A stretch of DNA of 64,000 bases, from contig NW_015971547.1 in NCBI RefSeq assembly GCF_000182565.1, forward strand, positions 761,510 to 825,509, written 5' to 3'. The first letter of the stretch is position 1. Every line of letters begins with the position of its first letter. A program made the translations under genes and the position numbers. This stretch comes from Spizellomyces punctatus DAOM BR117. Its lineage: Eukaryota; Chytridiomycota; Chytridiomycetes; Spizellomycetales; Spizellomycetaceae. Of the stretch, positions 13,423 through 25,800 are shown piece after piece. The notes beneath the pieces were generated by a model. That model was not told where the DNA came from, searched no databases, and saw nothing but the letters and a program-made list of their open reading frames with translations.

Positions 13423-15477
13423 TTATGGTATCTTTGTCTCCTTGGGTGGTGTCCCAGTGATATCCTCCTCCCGAGCATGCTGGTGCCTAAACGTCGAGTT
13501 CCATCTCTGAAACACGCCGGTATCAGTCGCTTGGGCATCCATAGACATGCAGCGTCGTTGCGGGAACCATTTCTTACTTCCAAACAGCCCGAGTGTGCTC
13601 AGATGATCTCGGGCGAGTTCTTCTGCAACATTGGAATCGCTTTCAGATGACGCGGGGACTTCGCCTTCGACGCTCCAGACTGAGCTGTGGTGGCTGCCGC
13701 TGCCGGTAAGCGGAAGGATTCCGCGTGAGCGGCCGCTAGAGAGGCTTCGGCTAGTCTTGTAACGGTGTTTGATACCCCTTCGTGCCGCAATATAATTGTC
13801 AAAGGCCTGCGGGATTTCAATAGTTCCTGCAGCAAGACTCAATCTCCGCCCTCTGGACACCGCTATTTCGTCGGATTTGTTGGGAGGGGGTTGGGCCGGT
13901 CGAACAGAGGCACCCATGCTTTCCCATTTTGCTCGATTCCCAATGAGGTTTTCGACAAAGGGTCGCATGGACGGCAGCAATTCGCCAAGAACTTCGAAAT
14001 AGGGTCTGGCAACGTATTCATTGAAGTCAAAGCCTATCTGAACCGGATTCGTGGTTTCGCGGTCCATATTGGGGGAGACGGGGAGGTTCATCTTCTTTTC
14101 TTGTTCTCCTTGGAGGAAAAACTCTTCGACGACCATGTCGGACCAGCGCTTGCATATTGCGTAAGGTCTTGCGGCATTGCTAATGTCTGACGACGTGCAA
14201 AGAGAATGAGTACAAAAATGACAAGTTGAAGTGCATTGCACATACACACCTGCAGCATGGAGTAGGACATTGATCATCTGCTGTCTCTGATCTTTGCTCA
14301 AAAGTAGACTTGTCCTTCTCGCGACACTCGGACGTTGACTACCGACACTATCGCTCGATACCGACGATATCCGTGGAATGGTATTCACGCTCTCTGCCGA
14401 CGCATTTATATGCGATGGCGTTCTTGCCCCATTGTCCCCTGTGCTCTCCCTCTGTTCTGGTTTTGTTAGAACCACCCCACGGTCCTCGTCATCGCTATAT
14501 AAGTCTTCCTCGCTTGGTGATGGCGAGCCAATAACGGCCTCGGTCGTGCAGCTCAACTTGTCCAAAAGCCCGAAATGATGGCACATGTCCGTGTTTAATA
14601 TTGCCTCCAAGGTGATCTTTTGAACAAGCGCAGCAGGATCCTTGATATTTTCTCCAAATTCGCCGTAGGAAAGCGTGCGCAGAAAGGTGTGCTTTTGCAA
14701 GAGGTATTGTACGTGGTCGCATGATTGCATCTCGAGGACAGATTTGAAGTTGAATCGCTGAGCAAGCTCGGTTCGCGCGTTTATCTGCGGGGCCCAAGAA
14801 TGAAGTGAGTGTGATTGTCACGATACCAGTCTTTAACGGAATACGCACATGGTACAAGTTGTTCAAACCGGGATGCAACACATCATGCGTCAAAGCGGCA
14901 ATGAGCAGCGCAACAAACTCTACCGACGTAAATCCCAACTCCTCCGCCAACGCCAGGTCGGCCAAAATCCAATACACCATGTATGTTACATCCGCAGCGT
15001 GGAGGAAGGAGTGGTACGGATTGTCCTGGTAGCCATTTGCAACGTCCACGACAAAGTCCAATAAGCTTGCAAAAGTCTGTGAGTCTGGTACCAAGCCATG
15101 CTTGACAAACATGCCCAAAATAAGTCCATAGAGTTCTTCAGACAAAAAAGTTAGACCCTGTGTCGCGATGCCCTTTAACGGAATGGCTCCGACATACCTG
15201 GCTTTGACCATTCCCAGACTTGAAAGTCCATTCCCAGACCGTCAATATTCCCGCGGACGAACTCCTCCACCACCTGTAATGGGAATGTGTCAAATCATGA
15301 ACCGCGGGAGTGAATTGCAGTCACCGTCGTTAATACCCTGTACACTGTTTCCAAGTCATCTGCATCCAGTAATGTGGATTGAGAGAGGTTTAGAGTCTCA
15401 ATGGGAACATGAGGACCATCGAACGTAAGTGGAGAGGAAATCAGTGACGGCGGAGGCGGCGGAGGCAAAGAAGCCAT
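13423..15477 (-). CDS. 3',5'-cyclic nucleotide phosphodiesterase (class I, HD domain)
   Basis: Class I PDEs hydrolyse cAMP or cGMP and terminate PKA signalling. Exons read MASLPPPPPP..., then a short exon with GLGMDFQVWEWSKP, then the catalytic domain. The metal-binding motifs are visible: NPYHSFLHAADVTYMVYW, LIAALTHDVLHPGLNN, NTDMCHHF and LLHAADISNAARP. Between the last two lies an insert of about 100 residues, acidic and Ser-rich, which is long for the family. RRTS in the insert and RRLS near the C-terminus match PKA consensus sites. The C-terminal tail is long, Ser/Arg-rich and probably disordered. The start is the first ATG in frame; the frame stays open upstream, but only from a TTG at 15690. 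Substrate preference cannot be read from the sequence. Confidence 0.9.
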
Positions 15478-17009
15478 GGAAGAGCGGAGTGGAATGAGAG
15501 GCGCCAGGGTAGCAAACGTCCAACTAGAAAAAGAGCTAGTGTAGTATGCAGAGACAAGCAATTGCCAGAAGCAGCTGGGAATGGCCAAAGGACCCAAAAA
15601 CTCTTGGATGGAGAGTATGTGTGCAAAAAGAAAAATGGGTATGAAATGCGTTCTGGACGAGAGAGTTGGGAGGGAGCGCCAAAAATTCAATGGGGAAATG
15701 AATGGGCGTGTGTGTGTGTGTGTGTGTGTTGTGTTTTCATTGCGCGCGCCCGTCTCCCAACGTTTCTTTTTTTGTTTTCCAAAACACTCTTTATCATGCA
15801 GTGTTCACCTACTTTTCATTCGTATGCAGACTCTTGTCCAGTTGGAGGAGGAACCAGAGCACATACATTCCTGCAAAGGAGAGAGATGTGGAGGGATATA
15901 ATGTCTAATTGCATAGGACTAGAAGATGCTACCACATGACTGTTTATGGGAGATGGTCAACTTTGGAAATGATTGCTTTAAGACTGATTGAGCTTTTGCC
16001 GGCGCAAAAGCAGCGATAAGTAACATGGTCATCTCCTCTAATTCAACGTATCAAAAAGCCTTCATCTTTCCAACTCCCTCCTTGTCGACCTGGAAGATTC
16101 AAAAAGGCGACGCTGCGCAGTTGCATGAGCAGTTGTAATCACTGGATGGAATGCACTGGATTCATCCACTATCTCCACTAACGCCCATCCTCCCCAGCAC
16201 GCATCGTACAGAAAGGAAGATGTCGCCCACGGAGAGCAACGTCCTTGAATAGTCTTGTCGCCTTGTCACTGCGTATAGCCTCACAGATTTCATTGACATT
16301 CCACTAATGGCAGAAAGACATCGCTGGGTATGCTAGGGTGCTGTAGCAAGCGGAGATGCAGTCTCTTGTACCGATCCCAAACAAGTAGATGGAGATTGTA
16401 AACTTTCATTGCTACCTCCTACTTGCTCAAAACGTTCACGCCCTTTTCTGAACTGTATATTCTGGCGTTTGCATGCGCAACATTCAAAGAGTCCGTGTGC
16501 AAGTCACGTGTTATTATCTCCTTCACGTGTTCGTCTGAATGGATAGCAACATTTTTATCCTTGGAGTGTGATTGGATTGCATTCCACTCAACTCTCGCTT
16601 TTTTTTTTCTCCTGGTTTTTTTCGTCTCGTCCCCGTCGCGGATATAAAAAGGGAGTGGACGAGTCGCCCCCCCGCTTTTTTTTTCTTCTTTTTTTGCGTT
16701 AGCCAGCGGGTTTCCCTTCCTTCCGTCCCATTGTCCCCACACCCCCGTCTGCTGTCCGGTCTTATTTTTATCGAGGAATTTTGGGTATCTGTTCGGTAAG
16801 TAGTCAACGAGCGACGACGACGAAGAACTGCAGTCAATGGCGGTGTCCCCACCGTTTTGGCGCAGTTTTTTTTTTGCAGTCTGCTACAGGTATATAAAGA
16901 GTTTCCTTTCACTCACTTTTTCCTCTTGTTCCTGTTTGTTATTTTAGACTTAGAACATTTATAGAAGAGTCCTTGTTTTCTTCGTTTTATTCTTATTATC
17001 ATACCACAA
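15478..17009. promoter_or_regulatory. Divergent PDE/eEF3 promoter region with 5'-UTR intron candidate
   Basis: This 1.5 kb stretch holds a (TG)n run at about 15708-15730, TATA-like boxes at 16643-16650 and 16891-16897, and long T-rich tracts typical of a strong promoter. A candidate 5'-UTR intron of the eEF3 gene starts with GTAAGT at 16796 and ends at TTTTTGCAG (16879) or CTACAG (16889). If that intron is real, the second TATA-like box lies within the leader and the first is the better promoter candidate. Confidence 0.5.
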
Positions 17010-20000
17010 ATGGCTGCAAAGGCTGACCCAAAGACCGCGACTCTTGTCGGCGACCTCCTCAACACCCTCACCACCGCTGCGACCTCGGATGAGCGACGGA
17101 CCGCTGCCAAAGACTTGGCTGGTATCGTCAAGACGGCCGGCGCGCGCGTCGGTCTCACCCAGTACGGTATCTTGGACGCTTTGAAAACCGCATCCGAGCA
17201 CAAGAAAAGCGCTGGAGCACGTGAAGGCTCGGTGCTCGCAATTACCGCCTTTGTAGAGGCCCTCGGTCACACTGCGGAACCTTACCTCGTTTCCCAACTT
17301 CCCCTCGTCATTGAGCTATTTGGTGACAAGGACAAGGATGTCCGTGCCGCTGCCGAAGAAGCTGGTGATGCGCTCTTCAAGCTTCCTGGACGGTTCTCTG
17401 TCCGTCTCCTGGTTCCTCTCCTCCTCTCCCAGCTCACAAACGAGAAAAAGTGGCAAACAAAGGTCGCTGCCCTAAAATACCTCGGCCGGATGTCTGAGCA
17501 CTCGGCAAGCCAAGTATGCGCTTGCTTGCCTGAGATCCTTCCCGTCGTCTCAACATGCATGTGGGACACAAAGCCTGAAGTCCAGGTTGCCGCCAAGGAG
17601 GCCATGACACAGGTTACTGGAACCATTGACAACATTGATATTATTCCTTTCTTGCCCTCATTGATTGGATGTATCGCCGACCCCGACGAAGTGCCAGAAT
17701 GCGTGTTCAAGCTCGCTGCTACCACTTTCGTGACTGAAGTTCAAGCTCCCACCCTTGCCATCATGGGTCCTCTTCTCACTCGTGGTCTTTCCGAGCGCAA
17801 GCCCGCTGTGCTCCGTCAAACTTGTGTCATTATTGACAACATGTGTAAGCTCGTTGAGAACCCCGCCGAGGCACATCAGTTCTTGCCTCCTCTTCTGCCC
17901 GGTATCGAACGTATCATTGACGTGCAGGCCGATCCTGAACTTCGTGCTGTGGCTGCCCGTGCGAAGGCCACCCTCATTCGTGTCGGTGGTGGTGCCGACG
18001 TTGAGACTGAGGACCCAGAGACTGTAGCCAAACGCAAGGCCGACGCGCACCAGGAGGTCCTTGACACCTTGAAAAAGACCATCAAGGACGTTACTGGTGG
18101 TGAAGTTGATACTCAGACGCTCGAGTACGTGGCTGCCCACATTGAGGCCATGTATGACACACGCATCTTCAACACCCCCGACTGGCACGGTGCCACTGTC
18201 GCGTTCATTGCCCCTTTCGTCGGTGAAGAAAAGGCCAAGGCTCTTGCCAAGCCCTTGCTTGTTCACTACCAGGCCTTGGACAAACTTCGTCAAAAGGATG
18301 CCAAGCAAGAAGATCTGGAGGAAGGCGAAGAACTTTGCAACTGCGAATTCTCTCTTGCGTACGGTGGTATGATTCTGCTCAACAACACCAAGCTTCGATT
18401 GGTCCGTGGTCAACGTTACGGTCTCTGCGGTCCCAACGGTGTCGGAAAGTCCACGCTTATGCGTGCCATCGCAAACGGCCAGTTGGAAGGTTTCCCTCCA
18501 GCCGATGAGTTGAAGACGGTCTTTGTCGAGCACACCCTCCAAGCTGAGGATGCTGACTTGTCCGTGCTCGACTTTGTCCTTGCTGACCCCAAGATGATGG
18601 AGAAGAAGGACGAAGTTGTCAGCACTTTGAAGAGCGTCGGCTTTAACGACGAGCGTCTCGCTCAGGCCGTCGGTTCCCTTTCTGGTGGTTGGAAGATGAA
18701 GCTCGAGCTTGCTCGTGCCATGTTGGAGAATGCCGATATTCTTCTTCTTGACGAACCTACAAACCATCTTGATGTGACCAACGTACAGTGGTTGGTGGAC
18801 TACCTGACCAACCTCCCCAACGTGACCTCGATGATTGTCTCTCACGACTCCAAATTCTTGGACAATGTTTGCACCAACATTATCCATTATGAGAACCGCA
18901 AACTCAAGACCTACCGTGGTAACTTGTCCAAATTTGTTGAGCAGCGTCCCGAGGCAAAGTCCTACTACGAACTCTCTGCCGCTACCGTAAAGTTCAAGTT
19001 CCCCGAGCCTGGATTCCTTGAAGGTATCAAGTCCAAGGACAAGGCGATCTTGAAGATGATTGGCGTCAACTTCACCTACCCCGGTGGCTCCAAGCCTACA
19101 CTTACTGGCATCTCATTGCAATGCTCTCTCAACTCTCGTGTTGCCGTCATTGGTCCCAACGGTGCTGGTAAATCTACCATGATCAAGCTCCTGACTGGTG
19201 AGCTCGTCGCCGACTCTGGTGACGTCTGGAAGCACCCCAACCTTCGTGTCGCCTACGTGGCCCAGCACGCCTTCCATCACGTTGAGCAGCATCTCGACAA
19301 GACTCCCAACGAGTACATTCGTTGGCGTTACCAGTACGGAGAGGACAAGGAATCCCTCATCAAGGCTGCCCGTCAGTTGACTCCCGAGGAGGAGGCTGCG
19401 CTCAAGAAGCCCATTACCATTGAAGGCGAGAAGCGTCTCTTTGAGGAAATCATGGGTCGTCGTAAGGCCAAGCGCTCATACGAGTACGAAGTCAAGTGGA
19501 TGAACCGTTCCCACGATGACAACACATGGCACTCTCGCGACCGTCTCGAGGACTGGGGTTTCGAAAAGATGGTCCAATGGTTTGATGAAAAGGAGGCAGC
19601 CAAGGAGGGTATGTACGCCCGTCCCTTGACTCAAAAGGGAGTCGAGCAGCACCTCAACGATGTCGGTTTGCAACCCGAGTTTGCTACCCACAGCCGTATC
19701 CGTGGTTTGTCTGGAGGACAAAAGGTCAAGGTTGTCCTTGGAGCGGCCATGTGGAACAACCCCCACATGTTGGTTCTTGATGAGCCTACCAACTATCTGG
19801 ACCGTGATTCCCTTGGTGCTCTTGCTGGTGCCATTCAAGACTTTGGCGGAGGTGTCGTTATCATTTCTCACAACCGCGAGTTCACTGGTGCGATTTGCCC
19901 CGAAGTGTGGAACGTTGATGCTGGAAAGCTTTCCATCACTGGTGCTAAGCGTGACATGCCCATTGAGAAGATTGAGTTGAAGGAAGCCGAGACTGTTACT

Positions 20001-20138
20001 GACGCTTTTGGCAACGTGAGCAAGGTGAAGTCCAAGAGAAAGCTTACCCGCAAGGAATTGAAGGCAAAGGAGAAGCGTCGTGCCCTCAAAATCAAGAACG
20101 GAGAGCCCCTTTCCGAATCAGACGAAGATGACTTTTAG
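17010..20138 (+). CDS. TEF3: Translation elongation factor 3 (eEF3), ABC-F ATPase
   Basis: eEF3 is the fungal ribosome-associated ATPase that helps release E-site tRNA and supports translocation. The 1042-residue single-exon ORF matches the usual length. In order there is an N-terminal HEAT-repeat region (about residues 1-320), a four-helix region, ABC1 with Walker A GPNGVGKST near residue 473, signature LSGGWKMKLELARAML and Walker B LLLDEPTNHLD, then ABC2 with GPNGAGKST near residue 715, a chromodomain-like insert (YEYEVKWMN), LSGGQKVK and LVLDEPTNYLD. The C-terminal tail is Lys/Arg-rich and ends in acidic SESDEDDF. Codon use is strongly biased to C/T third positions, as expected for a highly expressed gene. 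That bias also creates long antisense open frames that are not genes. Confidence 0.98.
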   Translation: MAAKADPKTATLVGDLLNTLTTAATSDERRTAAKDLAGIVKTAGARVGLTQYGILDALKTASEHKKSAGAREGSVLAITAFVEALGHTAEPYLVSQLPLVIELFGDKDKDVRAAAEEAGDALFKLPGRFSVRLLVPLLLSQLTNEKKWQTKVAALKYLGRMSEHSASQVCACLPEILPVVSTCMWDTKPEVQVAAKEAMTQVTGTIDNIDIIPFLPSLIGCIADPDEVPECVFKLAATTFVTEVQAPTLAIMGPLLTRGLSERKPAVLRQTCVIIDNMCKLVENPAEAHQFLPPLLPGIERIIDVQADPELRAVAARAKATLIRVGGGADVETEDPETVAKRKADAHQEVLDTLKKTIKDVTGGEVDTQTLEYVAAHIEAMYDTRIFNTPDWHGATVAFIAPFVGEEKAKALAKPLLVHYQALDKLRQKDAKQEDLEEGEELCNCEFSLAYGGMILLNNTKLRLVRGQRYGLCGPNGVGKSTLMRAIANGQLEGFPPADELKTVFVEHTLQAEDADLSVLDFVLADPKMMEKKDEVVSTLKSVGFNDERLAQAVGSLSGGWKMKLELARAMLENADILLLDEPTNHLDVTNVQWLVDYLTNLPNVTSMIVSHDSKFLDNVCTNIIHYENRKLKTYRGNLSKFVEQRPEAKSYYELSAATVKFKFPEPGFLEGIKSKDKAILKMIGVNFTYPGGSKPTLTGISLQCSLNSRVAVIGPNGAGKSTMIKLLTGELVADSGDVWKHPNLRVAYVAQHAFHHVEQHLDKTPNEYIRWRYQYGEDKESLIKAARQLTPEEEAALKKPITIEGEKRLFEEIMGRRKAKRSYEYEVKWMNRSHDDNTWHSRDRLEDWGFEKMVQWFDEKEAAKEGMYARPLTQKGVEQHLNDVGLQPEFATHSRIRGLSGGQKVKVVLGAAMWNNPHMLVLDEPTNYLDRDSLGALAGAIQDFGGGVVIISHNREFTGAICPEVWNVDAGKLSITGAKRDMPIEKIELKEAETVTDAFGNVSKVKSKRKLTRKELKAKEKRRALKIKNGEPLSESDEDDF

Positions 20139-20667
20139 ATTTTAGTTGATATATTTTGATTTTGTTTTTTTTTTTCTTGTTTTATTTAAATATTTTGTCA
20201 GAATAAATCATTTTGTTTGACGTATGCAAAGGTCATCTGTGTTATTAAAGAGATAAAGGGGAGAATCTATAAAGTTTTGCGGGTCTGTTTTCTATAAGAA
20301 ATTCCACCAGAGCAAGACTTCCATCATGTTGGCAATGGACCAACTCTTGGTGTTGGGGCTGTGGATGCAGAGAGATGGCTGGCACTAGGAAGGATAAATC
20401 GTATGAGTCGCTGTTCTGATAGATCAAAGTATTATGTTCTCGTTCACAGATTACAGATTGTGTTTCTTCTCCTTGACTTTTGGTTGTTGTTCATCTTGCC
20501 CTCGTCGTTGAGGTTGATAAACTGTCGTTTAAGAAAAGGATCAACGGGAGAAAGGGGCTTTTTGATTACATGTATTGGGACGATCGGGTGGCCGGACAGG
20601 CACGCGTCACTTCCAGCGACTTTAAACCCCATCAAATGCCGGCTGTTGGCTGCAGGAGAAGCGGAAC
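20139..20667. other. eEF3 3' region and ADCK upstream region
   Basis: T-rich sequence follows the eEF3 stop, with AATAAA near 20202 as a possible polyadenylation signal. The remainder is the short 5' region of the next same-strand gene. No gene is seen. Confidence 0.5.
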
Positions 20668-22714
20668 ATGATGCTCCTGAGATCCAGACAAGCCCTCCTA
20701 TTTTATTCCCCAACATTGCTGTGCGTACGAACATCCGTATCATGGACTGCAGGACGCTTTCTCTCGACACGCATTGTGCCGTCTTTCATCCCACGCACGA
20801 CACTTTCGAGTCGCATGGTGTCGACGGTACGTTCTTCCGCCGTATCGATATCCACTTTAAAAAAGGGATTCCATCGGTATCGGCTCTCAATATGGGGTCT
20901 CAGTGGAGTGGGGTGCCTCTGTTTTCTTCCTGTAATATACACCGCAGAGCAGGATAATGTCTCTTCCTCCATACCCGCTGTCATTGAAGAAGCTCCCCGA
21001 CCCGTAACAACAACACCGCTTTGGAAATCACCATTAACACTCCTCCGACTCTGCTGGCGCATTGTAGTGCTCGCATTCTTTTTTGCCCCTGTTGTTATCA
21101 CGTTTCCTGTTTGGTGGTATATGAACCGGCAGAGGATTGCGAGAGGGGGGAGGGGCGAGGATGGGGGGGTGAGACTTTGGTGGGTGAGATTATGCGCATG
21201 GGCTTTGGAGAGGTGTGGACCCTTTTTTATAAAGGTTTGTACTTATTTCATGTGAAGGACAGTGTTGGATGAAGTGTGTGAACTCATCAGACTCACCCTT
21301 GACTTTGGCATTGTGCTAGCTGGGACAATGGACTAGCTCCCGGACCGACCTGATTCCTCCCGAAATCTGCGCCGTCTTTGCTCGTCTCCAGAACCGTGTG
21401 ACACCCCACCCGTTTTCCGCAACCCGATCGGCTGTCCAAGCCCTCTACAACAACGTACCGCTCGATGATATTTTTATTGAATTTGATGTAGATCCTATTG
21501 GTGTTGGTGCGGTCGCCCAAGTTCACCGCGCGGTTCTCAACCCCACAGATACGTCTCCACCCATTGAATGCGCCATCAAAGTCCTTCACCCTAACGTAGA
21601 AGAACAAGTATCGATCGACCTGGCCCTTCTCGCCGCCTTTGGTGCCTTTCTGAACCTCTTTCCTGCCGCCAAGTACCTCTCCATCCCAGAGGAAATCGCC
21701 ACCTTTGATCACATGATGCGGGATCAAATGGACATGACCATTGAAGCTCGAAATCTGGACATCTTTCGGGAGAACTTTGAGGGGCAAGATGAGAAGGGGC
21801 GGAGAAGGGGAGTGGCGAATGTCACTTTTCCAAAGCCACTCAAGGCATCTCGACGAGTTTTGGTCGAAACATTTCATCATGGGTTGTTGCTGAGGAGTTT
21901 GTTGGATAATGGGCCGACACCGTACGATGCCCAACTCGCTCTTATTGGAGTTTCGGCATTCATGGTAGGCTTGATAAACATTCACTTTCTTTTCCTGTTG
22001 ACCTACTAACCGACCATAACAACAAACAACTATTAGCAAATGATCCTCAAAGACAACTTTTACCACTGCGACCTCCACCCTGGCAACATCCTCATCACTT
22101 TTTCGCGCACCCCCTCCTCACCCAGCATGGCTCAAAAAGCCGGGGCATGGCTCACAACCAAAATAGACCCCACCAAAGACGCCAAAACCCAATCACTCTT
22201 CCATCCTCAAACTCTTGCGCGCGACGCATTGGACAACCTTGCTCGTGCACCATCGGATGCGTGGAAATCGATTCTCCAGCGGATGGTGAATGAAGGATAT
22301 GAGCCTCAGGTTGTGCTCCTGGACGCGGGGATCGTGTCCAGCCTGAGTCCAAAGAACATGGATAATGTTAAGGAATCATTTCGAGCTGGTTTGGAATACG
22401 ATGGGGCTCGCATTGCAGAATTGCTCTTGACGCGATGTAAAGATCCTGACAATGTGCGGGACCCTGAAGGAGCAAAGGAAACACTGCGTGTCATTATGGA
22501 TGACTTGAAAATGGACGCGGGCGGCCGGCTCCCACTGTCCAGGATTCATACCGCAAAGGTCATTGCGCGGGTTGCCACATTGTTGAGGGATCATCGGATT
22601 GGATTGGATGGAGAGTTTGTTGGGCTTTTTGTTTGTTCTGTAATTATTGAGGGGGTTGGGAGAAAGTTAGATGCCGATATGGACTTATTGGAGCCTTTGG
22701 CCGAGTATCTATGA
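20668..22714 (+). CDS. ABC1/COQ8-family atypical kinase, ADCK2-like, probably mitochondrial
   Basis: Members of the ABC1/ADCK/UbiB family are kinase-like ATPases; COQ8 supports coenzyme Q biosynthesis, and ADCK2-like members are also mitochondrial. Three exons are joined by introns at about 21236-21318 and 21966-22037. The N-terminus is Arg/Ser-rich without acidic residues, like a mitochondrial presequence, followed by membrane segments (IVVLAFFFAPVVITFPVWW). The signature KxGQ motif is present as KLGQWTSSRTDLIPPEI, with GVGAVAQVH in place of the Ala-rich loop, CAIKVLHP for the lysine strand, and FYHCDLHPGNILI for the catalytic loop. The metal-binding DFG position reads LLDAG, as in ADCK2-type members. 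Substrate unknown. Start chosen at the first of two adjacent ATGs; the second is equally possible. Confidence 0.88.
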
Positions 22715-22894
22715 ACGTGAAATGGGGTGGTCACAAATAAGTGGATGGCCAATAGACAACGCCAACCTATTTACTATCATCAACAAATTACGATGAACTT
22801 TGGAAAAACAATATAATTGGATCCTAGTAACACGGTCAACCTATATCCCTTTCTCATGCAATGTACGCAACCTGCCATGTGCGTGCGCGTACAA

Positions 22895-25800
22895 CTAGAC
22901 AAAAACACCATCCACAAACTGCGCGTAATCATATCCTTCGCCGCGGGCTGGCATGGCTTGCTTGAGGTACTCGACGAGGGCAGGCGCAAGACCGCCACGG
23001 TAGAGATCGGCCTCGGTAATGTACGGCTATAGGAAAAGATTACCGTGTGTAGTTAGATCTTTGTCGGATTTCCAATCGACAGTCGGCATGTTTCTCACCT
23101 TGTCACCCGCAAGGGTCTGGAACGAGACCTTGAGTTGCTCAGGATTGGCGCGATCTTCTTGTTGAGCTTTCATGAAATCGATAAACTGCTCAAAAGAAAC
23201 TTCCTCGCCACCGCGTACGGCGGTCTGGAAGAGATTCTCAAACGTCGTGTCCTGTTTTACGTAGAAATGATTACCATGATAGAAAGGACGGCTAAGATAT
23301 ACACATGGCATACTCGAGGTACTCACGTCGAAATCTGTACCCTCTGCTTGCAGTGCAGACTTGAATTCTTCACGTTTCAAGGAATTGGAGTTATCCACAT
23401 CACACAAGCGGAAGGTCTGCAACATGAAAGCATCAATATACTCGTCACAGTTATAATATCAAAGCAGCGTCAAGAACCCCCACCTCTGTAAATTCTTCCA
23501 GCTGCTCAGGGGTGATGTTTGTTTTGGTTCTCGCGACCATTTGGTTTTCGATGAATGCAGACTTTTTGACCACAGATTGAGTGAGAAGGCCGAAATCAAA
23601 GGACAGGTCTTCAACCGAGTAGATCGTGAACCTGAATTAAAAGATTGTCAACCGAAAAAACGGTTATATACTCTTGTCATTTTTCGTAGCAACTCACTCA
23701 TTGTCTGCATGGGCAAAGTATGCATAAGTTTGTAAGCGTCATGACCGGATAAGAAGCGGCTATAACTCACCTTCAATGTGCGCCTCCATGCATTCCGCGT
23801 TCAAACGTTCAAGATCCTACAGGATGCTGAGATTAGCAAAGCACTTGCGCAAATGTGCTGCTGGGGTCCGAACCTGCAGGTCGTTCTTCAACGGCTCCAG
23901 TCTGAGAATTAATTCATGTACAGTGTCCAATTGGTTCTGCAGGGGCGCAGGCACGCGTCGTTAGAGAACATCCTTGTTGGAGCCCTTGGAATATGCTTAC
24001 GCTGAGATCACCCTCCAAATCCGTCAGCGATCCGGAAATGTTGTTCAGATTGTTTTGGAATTGGTTGGCAGCATTGGCGAACTTCTTTTTGAGGGCATCC
24101 TTTGTGCTGGGTGCAAACATGATTACTTTACAGGACTTCGGGTTGAGGGGCAGCAGCTCTTACTCTCGAATGTAGACAGTGATCGCTCGCTTTCGCCCCG
24201 CTTCGACCTCAACGAGGGAGTCCCAGCAGGTAGCTAGATCCTATATGCGACTAAATGATGAGCTAGATCATGTAAAACACAGAGCAGCCCTTTGCATACA
24301 TACCTGCAAGGTGTGTCCTTGGGGTGGCGAGTACGGTCGTAAGTTATATGTTTTCAACTTAGTTTGAATGTTTCCGAGAAGCTGAAATTACACACACGTT
24401 TCATCAAGATCAATCTTGCAATTGGATCCAAATGACATATCATACTTACACTGTCCAATTCACGCCTCTCCGCCACCCAGCCTCTCTTGGTAGTACTTTT
24501 GTACGTTTCAAACTCATGCAGCTGTCGCCTTGCGTCGCTGTATCCAGCAAAGCCAGTGCTTCCCCAAATGGATTGAATGCCGTTGATGGCGTCCATCAAA
24601 GCGCGGACGCGACGTTCATACTCGTTTTGCATTTCCCAGGCTTGTTGCATAACCTGGGACACAATGTCAATGAGATACAAGAGTATTAGTTGAAAAGACA
24701 GGGCGCCGTCTTACCACTCCCATCTGTCCAACACGTCGGCCAGCAACGCCCATTTTATCTTGAGCCGAAAAAGCGTGGAAGTACTGAGCAACATATGTCA
24801 TCACAGAGCGCTCATCGGGCTACATATTTGATGAAAATCAGATTATGCATGGTCAGGAGGTTGAAGAAAGTGGTGTACCTTGGCTACATCTACGATATCC
24901 TCGACCTCGAAGAGCTTGGGAATGCCAAGTTGCTGTTCGGCGACATCGAATGCCAATTGCGTGTTTTCGTGCCTTCGGCTCTATTACATGCGGTTGCAAT
25001 GGTTATGTTCAAGTCAGGTATACTGCTTATTACACAACAGATACGCATGCGCATACTTTGTCAAGCGCCCAATAGTCAAGCAGATCTGGACGGTGGCGGT
25101 GGATCAAACCGCACCTAAGGTTGGATGATTAGTGAAACTGGCTGGGTTCGCCACGAAATCGCATCCAAAGCTTACAATGCAAGACCGTCCTGCCAGCTGA
25201 TGAAGAACCCTGAATCAATGAAAGCCATCTAACAAATATCATGTATAGTCACAAGGTACCTGAAGGTGAAATCTTTGATATGGAAATCGGATGCATAGGG
25301 TGCGGTCCTTCGTTGACACCATAAAAGAAGACCTTGTTCGAGTCCAGTGAATAACTAGCTCGCTTGGTTCCGGTTCGTCGAAGCATATGGAATAATTCAT
25401 ACCTTCTTTCGCGGAAAGCCCCTCTTCACTGATTTCCGAAATGGTAAATCGAAGAATGATAGTCCAAATAAGACCGAGAATGAGCTTTACGTTGGCATCA
25501 ACAATGTCCTAATACATTGAATAGCGTAAGCCGGTTAGATGGCAGTGCCAATTCAAGCATCAGCCAGCTACGATACCTCAGCTCCAATATTAGTGAGATT
25601 GACTCCACGCCTCCGGATAAACTCCAGTGCCTTGTTCATGTTCTCAACCTTCTGGATGCGGAGCTTCGGATTCTTGTTGTATCTTCCCAGCGATTCATCG
25701 CCAATGATTTCTGTGTGCGCATAAGGATGAGTCCACATATATGTATGGAAACCGAACGCGGTGCGAATCGGTTAGTATTAGTGCACACCTAAGAGCTGAA

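Noticed and set aside
15478-15690. N-terminal extension of the phosphodiesterase with hydrophobic segments
   Set aside because: The extended frame begins at TTG, not ATG; the first in-frame ATG is at 15477.
17658-18887. 409-codon open frame on the minus strand
   Set aside because: It is exactly antisense to the eEF3 coding region and results from that gene's codon bias; composition is not that of a known protein.
21293-22078. 261-codon minus-strand frame
   Set aside because: Antisense to the ADCK2-like kinase exons, crosses that gene's introns and shows no domain.
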